A stretch of DNA of 64,000 bases from Alentia gelatinosa (GCA_950022655.1 OX465589.1:27296970-27360969); one strand, 5' to 3'. Counted from the first letter of the stretch, positions 45,456-57,919 are shown. The notes: a model not told the origin generated them from the letters alone. Program-made: numbers and translations.

Positions 45456-47699
45456 TCCATTAGTCGTTTCCTGTGTTCGAGATTTTTCCCATTGTATTAT
45501 ATCTTATTTTTTTCTTATTTAAATGTTATATCTCGTTGAGTGCTCGAGGGGGAGTACAGGTTTTATTACTTAAATATGAATATTTTGATCTCCAGGTGGT
45601 GAAAATAGGCCAAAAATGACCAAAAATGAACCCCATAATCACTTAAGAAACATGTTTTTCCCCCAAAAGAAATATTTAACTGTATGGGAAGGTGGTTTTT
45701 GTATTTTTTCCTAAGGAAACCGCGTTCAGCGGACATTTCTATGAAAAGTCTGGAAAAATAAACCTATTTAAAAAAAAATGGTATCTAGTGGAAGGTTGGT
45801 GAAACTCAATCTCTTACAGAGTGTCATTTTCGTTCGAACGTTCGAAGCTTATTATAAATAACAAATATGAATAAAGAATTATTACCAAATTTAAGACAAT
45901 AATGTCATATACTATTTTGCCAAAGAAATCAACTTGTTATCCTCTCTAGATTTTTTTTCTAGCAATTACAATGTACAGACTCGAACCCCATTGTTTTTAC
46001 TGCAATTTGAATAACCCCTGAAATTTACTCAATATCATTGGTTTTTTTAAATTTCAAATATTTAAGAAATCCTATTATAATAGTTATCGTACTTATACCC
46101 ATCTGCAAATAATGTAACCCTAAAAAATAGAATAGAAAAGGAAATTTCACCTATAAAGTCACTTTTACACTTTTTCTCTAATCTCTTACAGCGTTTTTCT
46201 ATATCTTGGCAGCGTGTACAATAAGAGAGAAATTCCAATTAAAATCATAAATATACATTTTAAAAACTTGATAAAGAATCTCAATCTAGCCATACCCGAT
46301 ATTAGCCATATTAAAAGGAAAATGTAATCTTATTACACTCCAATTTCTTTTTTTTCATGAAAATATTATACTTTCTTACTCTTAACCCTTTCTGGCATGG
46401 CAATGCCATATGGCATTCCCCTGGCCATGGCAGGACAATGCCATATGGCATCCCTCTGGCCAGGGCCGGACAATGCCATATGGCATTCCATATGGAATGG
46501 ATGAACCACTCTGTATTTGTTCCTTTGTAACTTTTTGGAAAATTATCGCAGAATCATAAAAAATACATGAGGTATTATGCTTAATGTTGCCAGTAGGTCA
46601 TTAAAATATCGAAAAGTTCTAATAAAAAATACAGATTTACTGAAAATTTTAAATTTTAGATTTCTTTTAATAATATTGACAACAAAAGCCAGCCATTCAA
46701 AGGCCACAATTGGTTCTGGTACCTGCTATAGTATGGGTACATGGTGAATGATGTGTGGCTCTTGAAGGGTTAAATGGATATGGAGAACCCTCTTAGCAGC
46801 GTGGACAATTTGTTAAGAAACACTATTCAAATAATAAATATACATACCAAGCTTGCAATTTTTTTATGTTGATTTAAGCAAATCTTATATTATAACATAT
46901 CCAACCTTTCCCCCCCTCTAATATTTAATTTTAAAACTCCTTAAAATATATAAATATACATCTCACTTAGGCAAGACACTATACCAAGTGATGGATTAGA
47001 CCATTTTCATATTATGAAATATTTGAAATAGCAATTAACCAACTTTTAACTATTTGCTGTACTCTGTACCAAATGCAGCTTATGTAAGCTATGTAGAAAT
47101 CTCTTACAGCGTGAACAAAGCTTCAAAAAAGAATACGATTTATTAATGACTATTTATGGATATTTAGGAATTTTTTGGGAAAAATTGTGACCATTCATTT
47201 GAAGGTATATATCTCATAGAATAGTAAGCTGAACTTGACTTTCCTTATCAATTTTTTTTCCAACAAACTACAACAAACGTTGTACTTGTAAATTTTTAAA
47301 TCACCCAAAAATCGTGGTTTTCAGATTTTAAAAAGTCAGTTCTTGGTTCATACTGGATGGAAAATCTTATTATCCCAATATAAAAACTTATTATTTTATT
47401 GATACTACCTATGTTTTATTTTATAAACTGTTTAGAAACTTTGAATCATTAAAATTTAATTATTTTCTTTGTTTTCCATTAAATTGGAGGGTTTGTCCAC
47501 GCTGTAAGAGAACTTTTTCATACACATATGCTCTAGGGGCCACCATGCCCACATTTTCAATATTTAACTAATAATATTTTATGGTAGAATGGCCCACCCC
47601 ATAGACAATATGACCCCATAATTATTTTTACTGTCTTCCAATATTTTTATTTTTGACCCCCCTAACCCTAGTTGCACTGCTTCTATGAGAATGAGTCAT
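45456..47699. other. Very AT-rich block with recurring CTCTTACAGCGTG motif
   Basis: Almost free of open frames. CTCTTACAG(A/C)G(T)-like motifs occur near 45811, 46183, 46790 (CTCTTAGCAGCGTGGAC), 47101 and, inverted, 47494 (GTCCACGCTGTAAGAG). This suggests an old element or an ancient duplication with the motif at segment borders. A piggyBac-type MITE is inserted at 46386-46769. Confidence 0.45.
46382..46773 (-). mobile_element. piggyBac-type MITE flanked by TTAA, copy 2
   Basis: TTAA at 46382-46385 and 46770-46773. Next to them are CCCTTTCTGGCATGG and, on the right, CTTGAAGGG. It is inverted relative to 12304-12633 and carries an extra palindromic ATGCCATATGGCAT unit. The internal sequence (CTGTATTTGTTCCTTTGTAA ... 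GGTTCTGGTACCTGCTATAG) matches throughout. Confidence 0.8.
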
Positions 47700-47943
47700 A
47701 TATCTGAGATATTCTTTCATAGTAATATCGCCCACCGATGATATAGCGTATCTAAAGCAATAATCAAGGGAAATATGGAATAATAGCTCACATACACGCC
47801 ATATCGTGTTGGCAATTCCAGAAATCGCTGCCTTTCTCGCTTGGTGTGTCTCCAGCTTGAGCTATCAATTTATATTTCACCTGATAATTGCGTCAGATAC
47901 ACCAAGCAAGAAACAGGGGCGATGATTTTACTCGCCTACTTTA
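47700..47943. repeat. Fragments of gcgat-type MITEs
   Basis: 47700-47855 is a left-truncated copy ending GGCAATTCCAGAAATCGC..CGCTTGGTGTGTCTCC. 47894-47943 is a small fragment starting AGATACACCAAGCAAGAAAC. Confidence 0.65.
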
Positions 47944-48164
47944 TGCTGGAGACACACCAAGCGAGTAACGCGGCGATTTCCGGAATCGCCAACACAAAAT
48001 GGCCTATATGTGAGCCATTATTTCATATTTCACCTGATTATTTCTCCCGAGGCGCTAAACTATCATTAGGAGATCTTACTATGAAATAATATCTCATATT
48101 CATGCCATGTTGTATTGGCGATTGCAGAGATCGCCGCCTTGACTCGCTTGGTGTGTCTCCGGTA
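47944..48164. mobile_element. gcgat-type MITE, copy 2 (221 bp, TA flanks)
   Basis: TA at 47942-47943 and 48165-48166. Ends are GGAGACACACCAAGCGAGT and its exact inverse. This is the best-preserved copy and the reference for the fragments nearby. Confidence 0.85.
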
Positions 48165-48630
48165 TAACCATGGCGATTATATGAGCGATAAAATTTATCG
48201 CTTGGTGTGTCCTCTACTCGCTGAGATATGAGAGCGACTAAGATGTAGGCAAGTTCAAAGATCGCCAGCACATCCCATGAGCGATAATATCAAACATGTT
48301 TGATATTATCACCAAGAGAACTCCAAATTCGCCCATATAATCACCAAGACAGAATCGCTAGGATGGTTCTAAAAAGAAGGACACACTGGGTTTTCTATCC
48401 ATAGTCAGCGATATGTGATCGAGCAGAACCAGCGACAAGCAATTAACCAATCGGACTGATCATTGTCACATGATCTCATTTTGGCCATACAAAACCAGAT
48501 CTTTTATTGCCGATATAGTGATCGCCAAGTATCAAACATCGCTCATATATACTTGGCAAGTTTTGCAGTAATCGCTCAGTGCAGTTTATCGCTGGCGTTT
48601 TCTTGCCGCATCGGCTCGCTCGGTGTGTGA
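48165..48630. repeat. Palindrome-rich GCGAT-word region
   Basis: Contains GCGATAAAATTTATCGC (48185-48201) and a perfect 28-base palindrome at 48283-48310 whose half is GATAATATCAAACA. Many AGCGA/TCGCT words occur, ending in CGCTCGGTGTGTG at about 48626. The end words CTTGGTGTGTCC and CTCGGTGTGTG suggest a more complex relative of the adjacent MITE. Confidence 0.55.
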
Positions 48631-48782
48631 GTACAGCACTCTTCCATTTGAAATGGTAATAAGATGGAAGGTGCTGCTAACTAAGCTCTTACATAAGACC
48701 CTTCCACAAGACAAGCAATTTCATATTTTAGACAAACTTACATAACAGATGATGATCCAGTAATTAAAAACTACGTTTCTTG

Positions 48783-49163
48783 TTAGAGCGTGCTTGAGCG
48801 CGCTAAATACATCATCTAGAGGTTAGAGGTATCCGCATAGACTTTTAGGGTACTGCATACAAACTATCCCTTACTATCTGTGTGCTATTCACTGTGATAT
48901 TGAGACCAGAGCAGGGTGCCAGTGTCTCAGTTTCTGAGAGGCGTGCCCAGTTGACCATGACCAATCACTCAAGACCAAAATACCTCAAGACCCACTGGTG
49001 CTTGATGTGTTTGGATCCTACAGGCAGTTGAAGAAATGGCAAGTCGACTGGGTGAAAGTGGGTTACAGAAAACTATCCAAAAGTAGAGAACCTGTCAATT
49101 GTTATTCATATATAATTGCATGCTCATTCATCAATGATGAACAAATGATTTGCTCCTAGTTTT
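48783..49163 (+). repeat. Interspersed repeat R1, copy 3
   Basis: TTAGAGCGTGCTTGAGCGCG at the head and TGCATGCTCATTCATCAATG..TTGCTCCTAGTTTT at the tail. It keeps AGAGGCGTGCCCAGTTGACC in the middle. Full-length relative to copy 1. Confidence 0.8.
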
Positions 49164-49693
49164 AATATATACCTTTGCACGAACGTTTATGATATACTAA
49201 CCGCTGTTGAGGGTGTAGTATTGATATTGTTCGTGCACAGTGTCCCCAACGTTTCGTTCACTAACAAAATTTATCACGACGTCCGCGAGAGCAGTGCCAG
49301 TGTCAGAAAAAGACAAAATGGCTTTGCTCACTCTGCAATCATATCCTCTGTTAAACGCAGGCTTACCGAATAGCAGTTAAACATCGGTTTGGCGAGTGTA
49401 GTGTTAATTAACATATTTTCCGAATGAGTAGTGATCACATCCAGTGAGTTGGACTTCCAGGTTAGTTCTCTAGCAATTTGTGAGTTCACAGACGTGTTAG
49501 AACTCCTGTAACAACTAGAAGTGTATAATGAACAAATGTCGTAATATCTAACATGAGGCATTCACGCAATACAGTTTAAATATGACTTTGAATGGCCTTG
49601 TGTAGGAACGGGTGTGAATCACAGAGCAGGAAAGTCGATAAAACAGCGTTCTTAAACTGTTAGGAGGCATATAGTCATTACAAAACATAGTTA
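49164..49693. other. Non-coding, nothing recognised
   Basis: No exon, domain or repeat copy seen. Confidence 0.4.
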
Positions 49694-50249
49694 TTGAGCC
49701 CATAGAGATGCCTAGTCCGAGAGACTCTGACTGCCTGCGGACAGTCAGAGAGCACAACAGCTTATTCCTATAGTACAAAAACGCACCCCCTTGGTTCTGA
49801 GTATTCCTGTCATTGTCAGTGCATGTTCATGCGCCCTTACCTTCAGAGATGTCTAATAAATCCGTTTTGATGATGATAATTTGTCCTTTGTTGTTTTGTG
49901 TCAATTTTTTAGCCTTTTTTTACAACTCATCTCACCACTTGTTACCCATGTCGGCCATATTGGCCATTTTCCCGCCTGTACAATGTGTTCACATGGATTT
50001 ACTAACACTGGCTGTTCTATTATTTAGAACGAATACAAAGGTAGGGAACTACTGTCATTTTATTGCATTTTGTCTCAGAAAGCTGTCCCCCACACAATTA
50101 GAAACATCCAACATCTATTTATATGCAAAACGCCTGCTGAACTGAGAAGTGCCAATCTGGTCGACCTCTTAACCTAGAGCTCTATGGGTGTGCTCTCTGA
50201 CTGTCCGCAGCACCGCTAAACAGTCAGAGCCTCTCGGACATAGAGATGC
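49694..50249. repeat. Inverted pair of hairpins, possible 556-bp TIR element
   Basis: Left: CATAGAGATGCCTAGTCCGAGAG leading into hairpin CTCTGACTGCC..CAGTCAGAG (49725-49751). Right: the same words inverted (CTCTGACTGTCC ... CAGTCAGAGCCTCTCGG) ending CATAGAGATGCC-like at about 50249. Each terminus is itself a hairpin. The interior (110-codon frame at 49813-50145) has no recognised similarity. Confidence 0.6.
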
Positions 50250-51787
50250 CTTGCTTGTTCTTTTGACACAAAAATTTGGCCTTCTGCCTGCGGTGTCGTG
50301 CCGTATTTTTTAGTCCAAAGACTTCGAAAGGCCATCCCTATGGACGGACTCAATGACCATGTTTTCTCATATTATATTAATACACACTCTTTAACATCGG
50401 ATATCAAATTACATAGACATGAGTGCAGTGCACTGTTCGCGCATCACATTCACTTTGTAGACAGACATTCACCAAACGGCAAATTTGATTTAATAGAAGG
50501 TCTTTGCTGATATTCTTGTTATTACGGCATTAAACACATACCTAAAACAACAACCTCTAAGCGACCATTAATCACAGGAAACCCGGTGTAAGAAGTGGCC
50601 AGAGATGAAAGACATGTTGTACGTTGTAATGATCCACTAAGGACAAGTACGTAGGGGTCAAGACGAGAGAGGTCAAATTAGGTCAAGTACTAAGAGCGTC
50701 GTTCACCGCGAAAGGAAGGCATGGGTGGAAATAGCGGGCAAAGTGAGTGATTTTACTTCAAAGATACTGTGGTACCGAGGGTTGTGTATATCTATCCGGG
50801 AACATTAGATCTGAAGAACGGACCTGCCCTGAACCCTGCTGCGTTGCTACCCTACTACGCACAGTACACATTACTATATTATAAATATACACATGAATAC
50901 CGACGGGTCAGTTTAAAGGCCATGGAAATAAACGGGACATGGTGAATCCGAGAAGTATCTAGATGTACCTCTTTCTCTCAAGGTAAATCGTATTCTATGT
51001 GTCAAAACAAATTAATCACCTAGTTATCTCTAGTCTAAAATATCATTGGTACCAGAAATGTTTTTCCGGATAAATACAAAAGTAATTTATCTCATTGGGC
51101 ATTCAGCCTTGAATCTATTAAATCGGTTTATTGGCTTCGTAAGATACAATGTTATATTTCTTAGTATTAACGTGGCTTTATCTATGGCAATTATTACCGT
51201 GGGATTTCACACTTTAGGCCAGGCAGGGGAATATAACAAAGTTATCAGTTGGATATATGGAGCGGACAATGGAGCTACACAGAATTACAGAAAGAAAATT
51301 TATTTCACGAGAGATATCATGTTTTTATTCATTATTTCCCACTTATACAGCGAAAGGTGAGCACAATGTATAACGGACTTCGTTCTAATCGGCTTAAGTT
51401 TTTCCAGAAGTATTATTTTCTAATTTGTTGATGCTTTGCACGAACTCGTCGCACACGCTTATTACATATTCTTTTAGAACATTGAGACATCCTCCATAAT
51501 TCACAGGTTATTAGTATAGAAAACAGGCAATTACATGCAAGTCACTACCTAATTCATAAGGTCATAAACATGAAGACGATAGACAGGTGCCTATGGAAAA
51601 CTATAGTGAGATATATGATTATGTGCTGACATTTAACCGATATAGAAACTTGGCATTTGCCTCGATTGGATACCGGTAGGAGTAGGTATCATCATCTTAC
51701 TGCCCGCAGGGACAAGAGGGTAATTTGATAAAAAACAAATAATTGAGCCTCTACTTTAGACCATGGAGTAGTTGTATAGAACTGCAT
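50250..51787. other. Non-coding stretch
   Basis: No supported gene. The 104-codon frame at 51046-51360 has hydrophobic segments but lies in AT-rich sequence and matches nothing known to me. Confidence 0.35.
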
Positions 51788-52108
51788 TGGGAATCGTATA
51801 AATAGACAATACTCCATGAGTTTGGATGGGCCGTAATTGTCATCGAGGCGAAGCCGAGTGACGATTTAGGCCCAACCAAACGAGTGGAGTATTGTGTATT
51901 TTACGATTCAAGTGTATTTATCTCACCCCTTTCTATGACATTATAGATATCGTCAAAATTTCAGAATGATTAGAATATACTTCGTATGACGTAATCTCAA
52001 ATCCACTACGCCACGGCCGTGGCGTAGTGTTGTCACCTTACGGGGGTGATCGTTGAGTGTTTTTTCTAATGTTATTCCTATGGCTAAACTTGTACCAGGG
52101 GTGAGATA
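51788..52108 (-). mobile_element. Foldback element, TATCTCACCCC type, copy 2
   Basis: Foldback 51788-51911 (arms GGAATCGTATAAATAGACAA and inverse, tip GAGGCGAAGCCGAG). Then TATCTCACCCC at 51919-51929, a body, and the exact inverse GGGGTGAGATA at 52098-52108. The body contains a perfect 26-base palindrome centred in GGCC at 52004-52029 (CACTACGCCACGG and inverse). Same plan and motifs as 4019-4295. Confidence 0.8.
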
Positions 52109-52223
52109 ATCCCATATAAACCTCAATGGATGATGATGGGGAACCTCCATTTACCGCGTCATACACTAAGCATGATACCGATGGCCATTACTACAAGTTG
52201 ACACAGTGGCATATCCCTCATTT

Positions 52224-52427
52224 TACTATATACCCATGCCGTATACATTTTTTTAAATTTCGGGTATATAGTAAATATACAACATCCAACCATGCTTGTA
52301 CAAGTCACAGAACTCGATGATAATTTACCGTTTGTACGGAACTCGGCATAAATGCCTCGGTCCGTACAAACCGTAAATTACCATCTTGTTCTGTGAATTG
52401 TACAGCATGGTCAGGACGTTCTATGTA
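52224..52427 (+). mobile_element. Foldback element, TACTATATACCC type, copy 1
   Basis: A minimal body bounded by TACTATATACCC and GGGTATATAGTA. Spacer AATATACAACATCCAACC follows, then a foldback at about 52288-52427 with arms ACCATGCTTGTACAAGTCAC and inverse and tip ACTCGGCATAAATGCCTCG. The same spacer and foldback start recur at the window's end. Confidence 0.75.
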
Positions 52428-53370
52428 AGTACCCCCGGCTAGGTCAGCTACCTCTGATGAACTGCTCGTCAGTGAAGGCTACTGTACAGGGGACGACTTT
52501 GCTCAATGTGAAAACACCAGTGTATAGTATCCTCAAGCATCCTTTGAGGTCAGGTCAAACAGGGTCCGTTAAAATATTTCTCTTGGCATAAAAGAAACCA
52601 TTTCCCGGTTTCAAGGGCTCTAGTGGAATGATCGGTCAACCTCTGAATATATAGGGCTGAGAGTACTGAGAAGTATATGTACCGTTGTATGAATTCCATA
52701 ATGACATAAACTATAAAACAGAAATGCATTCTTTACTCTACGTTTGGCTTGCAGGATTTAGTTATCTGTAATTGATGTTTATACCTGAGCTACTCAAGCG
52801 CGATTCAATGAAGTATACAGGCACGTAGCAGATATATATCAACGCATTCTTTCGGCCTAGATTTCTCTCCAAATGATCGTTTCTTTAGTGTCTGTTTTAG
52901 TCTCAATCTCCTTATGTCTTTGTCAGTCTCCTGTAGTAACCTGGCTCACTCCAGCACCTCCTACCACTAGCTTCAGTACTTTTTGTCTTTCTCTTTTTTC
53001 TTTAGTCAAAGCTTTACAGTTTTACTTGGCTCTGATCTTTCACTGAAGCTGTCGCCAGAGTACACATCCAACAAGGAACATACATACAATATCAGTGTTC
53101 GGAGAGACAAAATGACCTGCCAATGCGTATTTGACTTCTGGTTTATTCTTGTGATGTAAACACAGCCCTGTAGGACAGTATCAATGACATCGAAGTCAAG
53201 TAACGGTCAGTTTGGGTGAATTACAAACAATCTAAGGTATACAATGAAATAAAAACATGATGATGATGCCAATACACACATACTTACATGAGGTATCTCA
53301 GCTGGCCAGGTTAAACAACACTGACATGACAGATATCAGGGGGCAGAACCAGAACAGGACAGTCATATAA
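52428..53370. other. Non-coding, nothing recognised
   Basis: Pyrimidine-rich at 52900-53000; no exon supported. Confidence 0.4.
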
Positions 53371-53757
53371 TTAGAGCGTACTTGCACGCGCTAAAAAAAT
53401 CACCTAGAGTTTAGAGTGGTCACATTGAACTGTCAGTGTGCTTCCAGAAAAATATCCCTTTACCATCTGCATGCTGTTCACTGTGATAGTGAGAACAGAC
53501 CTGGGAGCCAGTGTCACAGTCTCGTAGAGGCGTGCCCAGCTGACCATGACCAATCACTCTAGACCAAAATACCTCAAGATCCACTGGTGCTTGATATCTT
53601 TGTATCCTAGATTCAAGCAGTTGCAGGAATAGCAAGATGACTGGGTAAAGGTGGGTTACAGGAAACTATCCATTGACTGAATCCAACCCAAACCTTTAAT
53701 TATTATTCAGTTATAATTGCAATCATCTATGATGAACATCCTATTTTCTCCTAGTTA
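53371..53757 (+). repeat. Interspersed repeat R1, copy 4
   Basis: TTAGAGCGTACTTGCACGCG at the head, AGAGGCGTGCCCAGCTGACC in the middle and TTTCTCCTAGTT at the tail. Somewhat diverged, with a short deletion near the GCACGCTC word. Confidence 0.8.
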
Positions 53758-56380
53758 TAAGGAGGCATTGTCTCGTTTTATTACTGCATGTCTACATATA
53801 GTCCCAGGACAATGTGGAACAATTACACCCAGGCATTCCAGGCGTTCTATACTTTCATCTAGTATGTTACATTCACACATCTACATCTACATATAATATC
53901 ATTTAAATCAATTGTAATTATTTATACTTAAGGGAATAACGTTAGGGATTTCAGAAACTTAAGACGATTCCTCTAATCAGTAATTGAGATGTCTTTCGCT
54001 ATCTAATGAGATCGGATTCGTCCTTGGCCCAAGACATTCTCATGCACTCCCCTCGGCTAATTTGTGTCTTATTGAGTTCGCATCAAGTCCACTTGGGGTG
54101 CAACTTTCATAGATTGGCGTCAATCATCTCTTAAACTGAGGATGCACGAATTTCAATTACGCCTCGAGGAACGAGAGATTTCCGTAGACTGAGACATTTC
54201 CCGATTAAAACTGTCTAGGATACCAGTGGTCATGTTCCGGTCCAGGCTAATGACAGTATCACACTTTCGATGAAAATTTCATCTTTTTAAAAATTTCCGA
54301 TGAACGAATAGTACTAATTCTGAACAGAGGATAATATAGCATCTGTCATCTATCTTCATATCAAATTGAACTGTACGTGTGTATTCCAGTCTTCTACGAT
54401 TAGCCTTATTGCTGAGATTTTATGTCCTTAGAATAATCAGGGTCGAATCCTATGAGTTCGAATGGATAAGACCAGGAACTTGGATAAGATTCTAACCCCC
54501 GACCCTTCGATTGTAGGCTGGCTGTCGACCCTGTGTATAGAAAGAGAGTTCAGGAAATGATCATTTACTCAATGTGGACAAGCAAGGAAACAAAATTTGA
54601 AAATTATTTTAGATCTAGATAACCTGTTACTGATGTTATCAATGGTTGTTTAAGAGAGATATTTAGAACAGCTTTCGTGGCATACTGCAGATATCTGATA
54701 GAAATTGAGAGCATTTGGGCACACCATGGCTAGAGCAAGGCGCATGGACCATGGTGGTTTATTAGTGTGTTGGTGTTAGGAGATGTTTCGGCTGGTGTTA
54801 GCACACGTGATTAGTGAGAAACTAGACGATACCCTGCCCGAGGTGTCAGTAATCAATGCTGGCAAAGAGGCTTCCCCTAAGACTTTGTTACCAAAGAGAA
54901 CCCTCTCTTTAGTATAAGACATTATCGAGTTAGTGCTGGGCCATCACAGGCTTAATATGATTGATAAGACATGTGAAGGCCAGAGAATTTAGTCATTGAT
55001 CTTCATGCACTAATTAAACTAAACATTAACTGTGCTGTGTACTACTTTTTTTGAGGAAATTAAAATCACCATACTCTTACTTGTTCTTTAATCAATACAG
55101 ATTGCTTTGTCAGTAGTAGTTAGTCTAAGCTAATTGTCATGTTTGTGCTATATGGTATTCTATATAAACACTCTAGGTCATGTATGTGCGTAGTCCTGAT
55201 TCACTACTGGGTCGTTATTTCAATATAAGGTCGAATATGATATTGCTCTCACACTAGAACGTAGAAGACTAGCAATCAAGTCAGTAAAATACAAGTAGAT
55301 GTCAACGCAGTGCAGTATAGATTGGAAGCTGGGTACGTATTCCTTTTTTATCTTTCCATGTAGCAAATTAATCAATGCAGGAGGCAGAAAACACAGTCCA
55401 ATACAATATCCTGTCCTTCCGTTTGTCTTTATGCAATAGTGGGCACCTCCCCTTTTGGAAATACTGGATCCGCCAATGGTACATGAGCACAATCGAAATG
55501 AGCCTTTCAGAGTTGTGCTGTATTTTTTTTATTTTTTTTATTTCTTTATCGAGTCTAAATTTACATACATAAATTCCAGCCTTTGATATCCAGTTTCATG
55601 GCTCAACAAAGCGACAGTAGGTCTCAGCCTTTTTATAAGGCTGGTTTTAGTGACCAAGCCGGAAATACCAGCATTAAATGACATTTATGCATGATTTTAT
55701 GAACAGAAAAATTTAGCTGATGGACTGGGGTAGGCTCTACGCAATTTCAGAAATGCACATTCCCTCAGTACATGAACACTTTAGCTAGCCAACGTTGCAC
55801 AAAGTTGCAGCTAAAAGCATCTCTGAACCTTCAAACCTGAATCTTCAGCTATTCCCTGCTCAGAGATGATTAGAACAGCAGCACCTTGATACCTGAACAG
55901 CTCAAGGCTTGTCAGAATCTCAACACTCCAATACTCAGAGTTTATCAGAAACGCAGTTTCGAAGATTGCAGTTCTATAAACTCTGTTATGTAAGACTAGT
56001 TTAAAATGGTAGTCATATCGCATCAGGCGCTGCTTGGTTTGAGTTGGATATATTGTCGTTGTCACGTTGGAAGCATAATCTTGTATTCTCACATTGCCAT
56101 ACCATCCTCATCTCATCAATTTTTTATAACCCCATTGAAGATGCTAGAACTACAGAGCTGATACTAGTACTGCTCTATTGGGGAATCACTGGTTATATTC
56201 CTTTCCTTATAATTTCTACTAGACTTGTAATACAATCTGTGTACACGGACCGGACAGCTGCTGTAATGGAAGACCATCTCAATTAGAGGTGAATTACCTG
56301 CAATACAAAAAAAGAAGAAAACTTTAACACCTCAATACTGGAACCTTTCACTGCATAAACACCCCCAGTTTCAGCTGCTA
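53758..56380. other. Long non-coding stretch
   Basis: No repeat copies, splice-like exons or protein similarity noticed in 2.6 kb. Confidence 0.4.
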
Positions 56381-56688
56381 AAGCCTGATGCCCATCTACC
56401 GATTCAGTGTTGAGCGATTAGTTCCCAAATTGTATAGGAGTCGGTGAACTTGTCGTAGGCAAATTATGTAACCTTCTCTCGACCGGCGGCCATTGAGGAG
56501 ATGGGGTGATGGATATTAGTCCTAACCAAATCGGTCTACTAATCGTTGGCTGACCCTTGCCTAGCTGTCCTACATCTACCGACTACGGCCGACTCCGTTA
56601 GGATGCCTTTGGTGAGACAAATTACCGGCCGTTTGTCGCCGACAAAGGTACATGAATGTTCCGAAATCGGTAGATGGGCATTGGGCTT
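56381..56688. mobile_element. TA-flanked MITE, GCCCATCTACCGATT ends
   Basis: TA at 56379-56380 and 56689-56690. The ends are AAGCCTGATGCCCATCTACC-GATT and an imperfect inverse (AATCGGTAGATGGGCATTGG-GCTT). The interior repeats CGGCCGAC/GTCGGC-like words. The terminal logic resembles the CCACCTACCACGAT MITE at 41229. Confidence 0.8.
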
Positions 56689-56690
56689 TA

Positions 56691-56924
56691 AGTGGGATTC
56701 ACACGATGGGATTCATCTACCTCACGGGGCTCAAAATCTCATGCGATTTTGTTCCTTTTTAGGGGGAAATGTCTTTAACAATTACAGGAAGGAAGATATG
56801 TCTCAGGGAAATAAATCCCTATAATTTAGACGAAGAAATTGTGTTCGAGTACAGAATCTCAGCAGGATTTGTATCAGACAAACACCCTGTGAGGTACATG
56901 AATCCCATCGTGTGAATCCCACTT
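56691..56924. mobile_element. TA-flanked MITE, AGTGGGATTCACACGATGGG ends
   Basis: Ends AGTGGGATTCACACGATGGG and the exact inverse, with TA at 56689-56690 and 56925-56926. The left TA is shared with the preceding MITE, so the two elements abut at a single dinucleotide. A right-half fragment of this family is at about 15110-15233. Confidence 0.85.
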
Positions 56925-56926
56925 TA

Positions 56927-57919
56927 GAGTTACTCAGAACCTGGACACTTCACTACGTGGATTGCTTAGTGTCTCAACACCTCAGCGCGCCTCACATCGC
57001 GCTGTCGCATGACGTGAGCAGTGTGCTGGCACGTCGTAAGGGGGCGTGTTGGCACCGTGCTTCACGCGCCGTCACCATGCCAACTCCCAGCCAGTACCCA
57101 TGGAAACTCCCATACGTCATTCTTTTAGGGCAGCACGAGCTACGTTTATTTCACAGAGTACATGCGCTATATGTCGTCGTTCCAGCATAAAGGAGCTTAT
57201 CTGCAGGAGCTCATCTGGGAAGGTTGGCTTCCATTTGATTTGATGCCAAATTGTAATTCGATGACGGGGGAGAAATTCGTTGCACGGATATATATGACAA
57301 GATGATACGTGCATACTTCGCTTCTTTACACAGGCACCAGAAGCGAGTTTTCATTCAAATGTTTGTTACATTGATATTTCAATGTTGCAGATTTTAGATA
57401 GGGATTATTCATATTTTGTGCAGATCTTCCAATGATTACAATTTCGATCAGATCAAATTCTGAGAAGCCAATGTGTTTCTCCGAAAGTTTCTTGATTGAT
57501 CAATTCGTGACCTCCTATTGCCTGATGTTAATAAAGGATGTGCTCCACCAGGCCGATTTCTCACCCGATCAATTGTTCCTGGGCCCTGTAGAGGAAGTTC
57601 ACGTACTGTAATTTATTTAATTCTGATAATAATAGTTTAATAAATGACCATTTTCAAAGATTTGAGAAATTCTAGGGCATCCGATAGTGATCGGCGATTG
57701 TCTGGCTACAGAATCGGCTACCGTCGGTCCAGTGGAACACCCCCTTTATCGGCCTTATGACAGATTTTAGGTAGCAGACTGCTTTGACACTTGACGGTCA
57801 GCTCTCTTCACAATTTGAAGACATCGGCTGACATATCCACATTAGTCTCTCCTCGTTCTCACAGTCTCATGGGCACAGCATACTCACCCATGACGAGCTT
57901 CTGACATTCTTCTGGTTCC
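56927..57919. other. Non-coding stretch with a CpG-rich patch
   Basis: 56985-57120 is rich in CG dinucleotides (GCGCGCC, GACGTGAGC, CACGCGCCGTC) and open in one + strand frame to 57190. It could be an exon or promoter fragment, but nothing is recognised. Confidence 0.3.
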
